From positions 1 to 15,805 of the forward strand of contig JBLNBX010000204.1 of NCBI GenBank assembly GCA_050260275.1: DNA of 15,805 bases, written 5' to 3'. A model generated the notes under the pieces. It did not search any database. It was not told the DNA's origin and worked only from the letters and a program-made list of their open reading frames with translations. Made by a program: the position numbers and the translations under genes. The DNA comes from DATMXS01 sp050260275. Lineage in GTDB: Bacteria; Acidobacteriota; Terriglobia; Bryobacterales; Bryobacteraceae. Below are positions 14,826 to 15,805 of the stretch, piece after piece (position 1 is the stretch's first letter; every line of letters starts with the position of its first letter).

Positions 14826-14831
14826 ATTATA
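14826..14831 (-). promoter_or_regulatory. TATAAT -10 placed for a leaderless symporter transcript
   Basis: A perfect TATAAT on the minus strand (14831-14826) is followed by 6 nt and then the GTG start at 14819. Transcription would begin at the start codon itself. No consensus -35 is seen; the upstream 30 bp are GC-rich with a tandem ACGGTC pair (about 14851-14862). The symporter may also receive read-through from the anti-sigma gene ending 67 bp upstream. Confidence 0.5.
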
Positions 14832-14886
14832 GCGGGCCGGACCGAGCAGCCACGGTCACGGTCGGTTCACGCGCGAGGTGGCCGCG

Positions 14887-15156
14887 TCAGCTTCGCTTGC
14901 GCCAGCGCTCGTATGCTGCCACAAGCTGCGCTCTTTCAGCCTCAGTCAGCGGCGGGGGCGTTTCGGCAAGCCCGCAATCGTGGCAGAGCTGCACGCTGCG
15001 TTTGAGGCTGTCGAGAAACTCGATGCAGGGCGGGCAGTGCGAGAGATGCTCGCGCAGCTCCTCGCACGACTGCGGAGCGAGCTCCTCATCCAGGTACTCG
15101 GAAAGCATCGCAAACACCTGTTTGCAGTCTTCCGGATGTCTCTCGTCGTGCATCAC
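14887..15156 (-). CDS. Zinc-binding anti-sigma factor, RsrA-like
   Basis: An 89-residue soluble protein of the zf-HC2 (ZAS) anti-sigma family, with no membrane segment. The zinc motif is H37-x3-C41-x2-C44 (HLSHCPPC), with further cysteines at C11, C31, C58 and C61 (CHDC). As I recall it, Streptomyces RsrA has Cys or His at the same positions 11, 31, 37, 41 and 44 and a cysteine pair near 61. In RsrA, oxidation forms a disulfide that releases zinc and frees sigma-R. This suggests a thiol-redox sensor, though the family also holds non-redox members. The start codon overlaps the sigma gene stop (ATGA, 4 bp), the classic coupled arrangement for a sigma/anti-sigma pair and the main evidence that the sigma factor encoded just upstream is its partner. 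Confidence 0.88.
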   Translation of the reverse strand: MMHDERHPEDCKQVFAMLSEYLDEELAPQSCEELREHLSHCPPCIEFLDSLKRSVQLCHDCGLAETPPPLTEAERAQLVAAYERWRKRS

Positions 15157-15797
15157 TTCACCCCCGCCTGCACGGATCTCAAATACTCGTCGAGCTTCTG
15201 CCTCACGGCCAGCCGCGCGCGGTGCAGGCGCGTCTTGACGACCTCCTGACTCACGTCGAGCACCTGCGCGGCCTCCTCCGTAGTCAGTTCCTCGATATCG
15301 CGCAGCAGGATCACCGCGCGGTAGATCTCCGGCAGCTCGCCGATGGCGCGCCGCACCACGGCTTGAACTTCGGAGCGGAGCACCTGATCGTCGGGCAGCG
15401 CCGACCAGTCCGCGATTTCGAGTTTCCGCGATTCGCCGCCGCCCTCATGCGAGTGAGGCAGGAAATCGTCAATCGAAAGCTCGTGCTCCGGGGCAAAGAC
15501 GCTCTTGCGGCGCTTCATGAGGCACGCGTTCTTGGCGATGCGGAACACCCAGGGGCGCACGCGCTCGGGCTCGCGAAGCTGGTCGAAATTCTCGAACACC
15601 TTCATGAGCGTGTCCTGGGCCACTTCCTCGGCGTCCTCGCGATGGCCGCACATCAGGAAGCTGTACTGGAAGATCTTCGACCTGAAAACGTCCACAAAAC
15701 GGTCGAAGGCTCCCGCGTCGCCCTGCATGAGGGCGCGCGCCAGCTCGGTTTCCTCAGCTCTGTTGTCACGGTTCGGCAAGCGTGTCTCCGCCCGCAT
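15153..15797 (-). CDS. ECF-type RNA polymerase sigma factor
   Basis: A group 4 (extracytoplasmic function) sigma-70 factor of 214 residues. Region 2 spans about 20-98, including the DAEEVAQDTLMKVFENFDQ core and RPWVFRIAKNACLMKRRK. Region 4 spans about 145-207, with the helix-turn-helix TTEEAAQVLDVSQEVVKTRL and the tail HRARLAVRQKL. The linker of about 45 residues is rather long and acidic (SIDDF, PHSHEGGGESRKLEIADW). There is no extra C-terminal domain. The start is uncertain: the ATG at 15797 lies only 8 bp from the window edge, the frame stays open beyond it, and a TAGAAT overlaps this ATG. The start may thus lie further upstream or at a later codon. It overlaps the anti-sigma gene by 4 bp. 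Autoregulation is likely for the family but the promoter is outside the window. Confidence 0.93.
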   Translation of the reverse strand: MRAETRLPNRDNRAEETELARALMQGDAGAFDRFVDVFRSKIFQYSFLMCGHREDAEEVAQDTLMKVFENFDQLREPERVRPWVFRIAKNACLMKRRKSVFAPEHELSIDDFLPHSHEGGGESRKLEIADWSALPDDQVLRSEVQAVVRRAIGELPEIYRAVILLRDIEELTTEEAAQVLDVSQEVVKTRLHRARLAVRQKLDEYLRSVQAGVK

Positions 15798-15805
15798 TCT
15801 ACCGC

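Overview
The window is GC-rich, densely coded bacterial chromosome. It reads best as Acidobacteriota, probably the Bryobacterales/Solibacterales (Candidatus Solibacter-like) group. That placement is inferred from gene content: a DUF5060/DUF4038 glycosidase, SSS symporters, an Ala/Gln-rich TPR exoprotein, a coiled-coil RGRP mini-protein and GC-rich palindromic intergenic repeats. There is no rRNA or other marker to confirm it. I recognised no tRNA, rRNA, CRISPR, integrase or transposase gene.

Layout, left half. Positions 1-2410 (+) hold the 3' part of a secreted-type glycoside hydrolase followed 10 bp later by tsaB (tRNA t6A synthesis). Positions 2411-3083 are non-coding and hold two imperfect inverted-repeat (BIME-like) units of a palindromic element. 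At 3084-5441 (+) lies a two-domain fusion: an N-terminal serine beta-lactamase/esterase-like hydrolase joined to a C-terminal DUF1343 (NamZ-type exo-N-acetylmuramidase) domain. Converging on it from the minus strand are a 67-residue coiled-coil/AT-hook-like protein (5568-5771), with a candidate promoter and a perfect 20-bp palindrome upstream, and a translationally overlapping transporter pair: an APC amino-acid permease (5990-7354) and an SSS sodium:solute symporter (7336-8796).

Layout, right half. A divergent promoter region (8797-9045) separates the symporter from a secreted TPR protein (9046-10380, +), which ends at a 13-bp hairpin. On the minus strand follow a small putative secreted protein (10448-10702), a bifunctional-nuclease-domain (DUF151) protein and miaB (11273-12610). 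Positions 12611-13052 are non-coding, with many short hairpins that share a segment with the array near 2450. A second, sugar-type SSS symporter (13053-14819) and an ECF sigma / zinc anti-sigma pair (14887-15797) complete the window.

How the genes may work together. The NamZ fusion and the symporter/permease pair could form a peptidoglycan-fragment salvage module: hydrolysis outside the cytoplasm, then sodium-coupled and amino-acid uptake. This is inferred from proximity and family. The sigma/anti-sigma pair has the cysteine/histidine spacing of RsrA-like thiol-redox anti-sigma factors. Several genes have a strong -10-like hexamer (TAGAAT, TATAAT) only 6-11 nt before the start codon, which suggests leaderless or near-leaderless transcripts.
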